DNA from: Candidatus Latescibacterota bacterium
GTDB taxonomy: Bacteria; Latescibacterota; UBA2968; UBA8231
Reading direction: 5' to 3'
DNA length: 25,267 nucleotides
NCBI GenBank assembly: GCA_021295675.1
Contig: JAGWBY010000059.1
Location: 16,285 to 41,551 of the forward strand
Both the position numbers and the translations under genes were made by a program. Position 1 is the stretch's first letter, and the number at the start of each line of letters is the position of its first letter. Shown here piece by piece: positions 24,657 through 25,267 of the stretch. The notes below the pieces were generated by a model, which saw only the letters and a list, made by a program, of their open reading frames with translations, had not been told where the DNA came from and did not search any database.

Positions 24657-25267
24657 ACAAAGATAGTCAGGTCCTTTCTATCGGCGTGTTGGGCTGCGGC
24701 CCCATTGCCCAATTCGCCCACTTTGAGTCGTGCATCAAGGCTCGCAATACGCGCTTGTACGCGGTGTGCGACCAAGCACCGGACTTGGTCGAGCGCATGG
24801 CGGCCATTCATCAGCCGGAAAAGACCTACGCCGACTTTGCCGCCATGCTCGCGGATCCGCAGGTGGAAGCGGTCGTCATCGCCACGGCCGATGCGTTCCA
24901 CGTCCCGCTCAGCTTGCAGGCGCTGGCGGCGGGCAAACACGTCTTCGTGGAAAAGCCGCTGGGCACGAGCGTGGAGGAATGCGAGGAATTGCGCCGGGCT
25001 GTCGCCGACTCGGGCTGTACGCTCCAGGTCGGCCACATGAAGCGCTTCGATCCCGGCATTGCTTTTGCCCGGCAGTTTATCCGCGAGGAGCTGGGAGCGC
25101 TGTTGGCCCTGAAGGCTTGGTATTGCGATTCGACTTATCGCTATGCCATGACTGACAATCTTCAGCCTTTGCCGCTGCACAGCGAGCAGGCGCGCAAGCC
25201 AGCGGGCGATCCCAAGGGCGACAAGCGGCGCTACTTCATGCTGACCCACGGCTCGCATCTCATCGAC
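24653..25267 (+). CDS. Gfo/Idh/MocA-family oxidoreductase, 3'-truncated by the window
   Basis: The frame starts at GTG 24653 within the Rid stop and stays open for all 205 codons to the window edge. The N-terminus has the Rossmann motif GVLGCGPIAQFAHF. Then come VEAVVIATADAFHVPLSLQALAAGKHVFVEKPLGTS, with the family EKP (residues 100-102), the catalytic-domain opening LQVGHMKRFDPG and THGSHLID at the edge. These NAD(P)-dependent enzymes oxidise or reduce sugars and related compounds. The motif 'GH..RF.P' is typical. About half of a normal 350-380-residue protein is present. Its coupling to the Rid gene by GTGA suggests a joint role in handling a reactive intermediate; that role is inferred. 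Confidence 0.92.
   Translation, partial: MNKDSQVLSIGVLGCGPIAQFAHFESCIKARNTRLYAVCDQAPDLVERMAAIHQPEKTYADFAAMLADPQVEAVVIATADAFHVPLSLQALAAGKHVFVEKPLGTSVEECEELRRAVADSGCTLQVGHMKRFDPGIAFARQFIREELGALLALKAWYCDSTYRYAMTDNLQPLPLHSEQARKPAGDPKGDKRRYFMLTHGSHLID

Overview
The window looks like a piece of genome from an uncultured, free-living or sponge-associated bacterium. The gene mix is a sulfamidase-like sulfatase, phytanoyl-CoA dioxygenase, M81 (MlrC-like) peptidase, creatininase, ThuA, Gfo/Idh/MocA oxidoreductase and secreted proteins with a 'NAPNPFN' FlgD-Ig tail. This mix is typical of Latescibacterota/Poribacteria-type and related FCB/PVC lineages. That assignment is inference: no rRNA, tRNA or single-copy marker is present. 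The DNA is moderately GC-rich. No CRISPR array, prophage or transposase gene was seen.

Layout. (1) 1-1026, minus strand: start of a GNAT-like acetyltransferase leaving the window, a 28-bp tandem duplication across its start codon, a small gene scrap, and an alpha/beta-hydrolase gene broken by an internal deletion. (2) 1124-3530: a cupin (minus), then DCC thiol oxidoreductase and SGSH-like sulfatase (plus, 6-bp gap). (3) 3585-8035: two exported proteins, a VIT/VWA protein with a C-terminal sorting-type domain and a Kelch propeller protein. (4) 8036-12079: an AAA_14/DUF4143 ATPase with an unusual repeat upstream, a 139-bp MITE-like element exactly at its stop codon, and a TonB-dependent receptor with a one-base frameshift. 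(5) 12150-14979: creatininase-like, ThuA-like, medium-chain dehydrogenase and a broken HIT gene, tightly packed on the plus strand. (6) 14997-17712, accessory island: Fic AMP-transferase (minus), a shared palindrome, a divergent antitoxin gene, a decayed RelE/ParE-like toxin, and a 271-aa protein of unknown function. (7) 22275-17759, minus strand: a probable five-gene operon, PhyH, DUF167, M81 peptidase, Nudix CoA-pyrophosphatase, GHL-type glycosidase-like protein, with overlaps or very short gaps for the last four. (8) 22374-25267, plus strand: ABC-F ATPase, Rid-family protein, Gfo/Idh/MocA oxidoreductase, chained by 4-base overlaps once a one-base frameshift in the ABC-F tail is corrected.

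The genes fit a scavenging heterotroph that desulfates and dismantles polysaccharides or amide-containing compounds, with a TonB receptor for uptake and clusters of oxidoreductases and metal-dependent hydrolases for catabolism. I found no clearly new multi-gene system. The best leads are the Fic/TA/unknown-gene island, the repeat upstream of the DUF4143 ATPase, the MITE that carries the ATPase stop codon in its target duplication, and several enzymes with altered metal-site residues (creatininase-like, PhyH-like, M81, Rid). At least five genes carry frameshifts or out-of-frame deletions, so either real gene decay or uncorrected long-read assembly errors must be considered.
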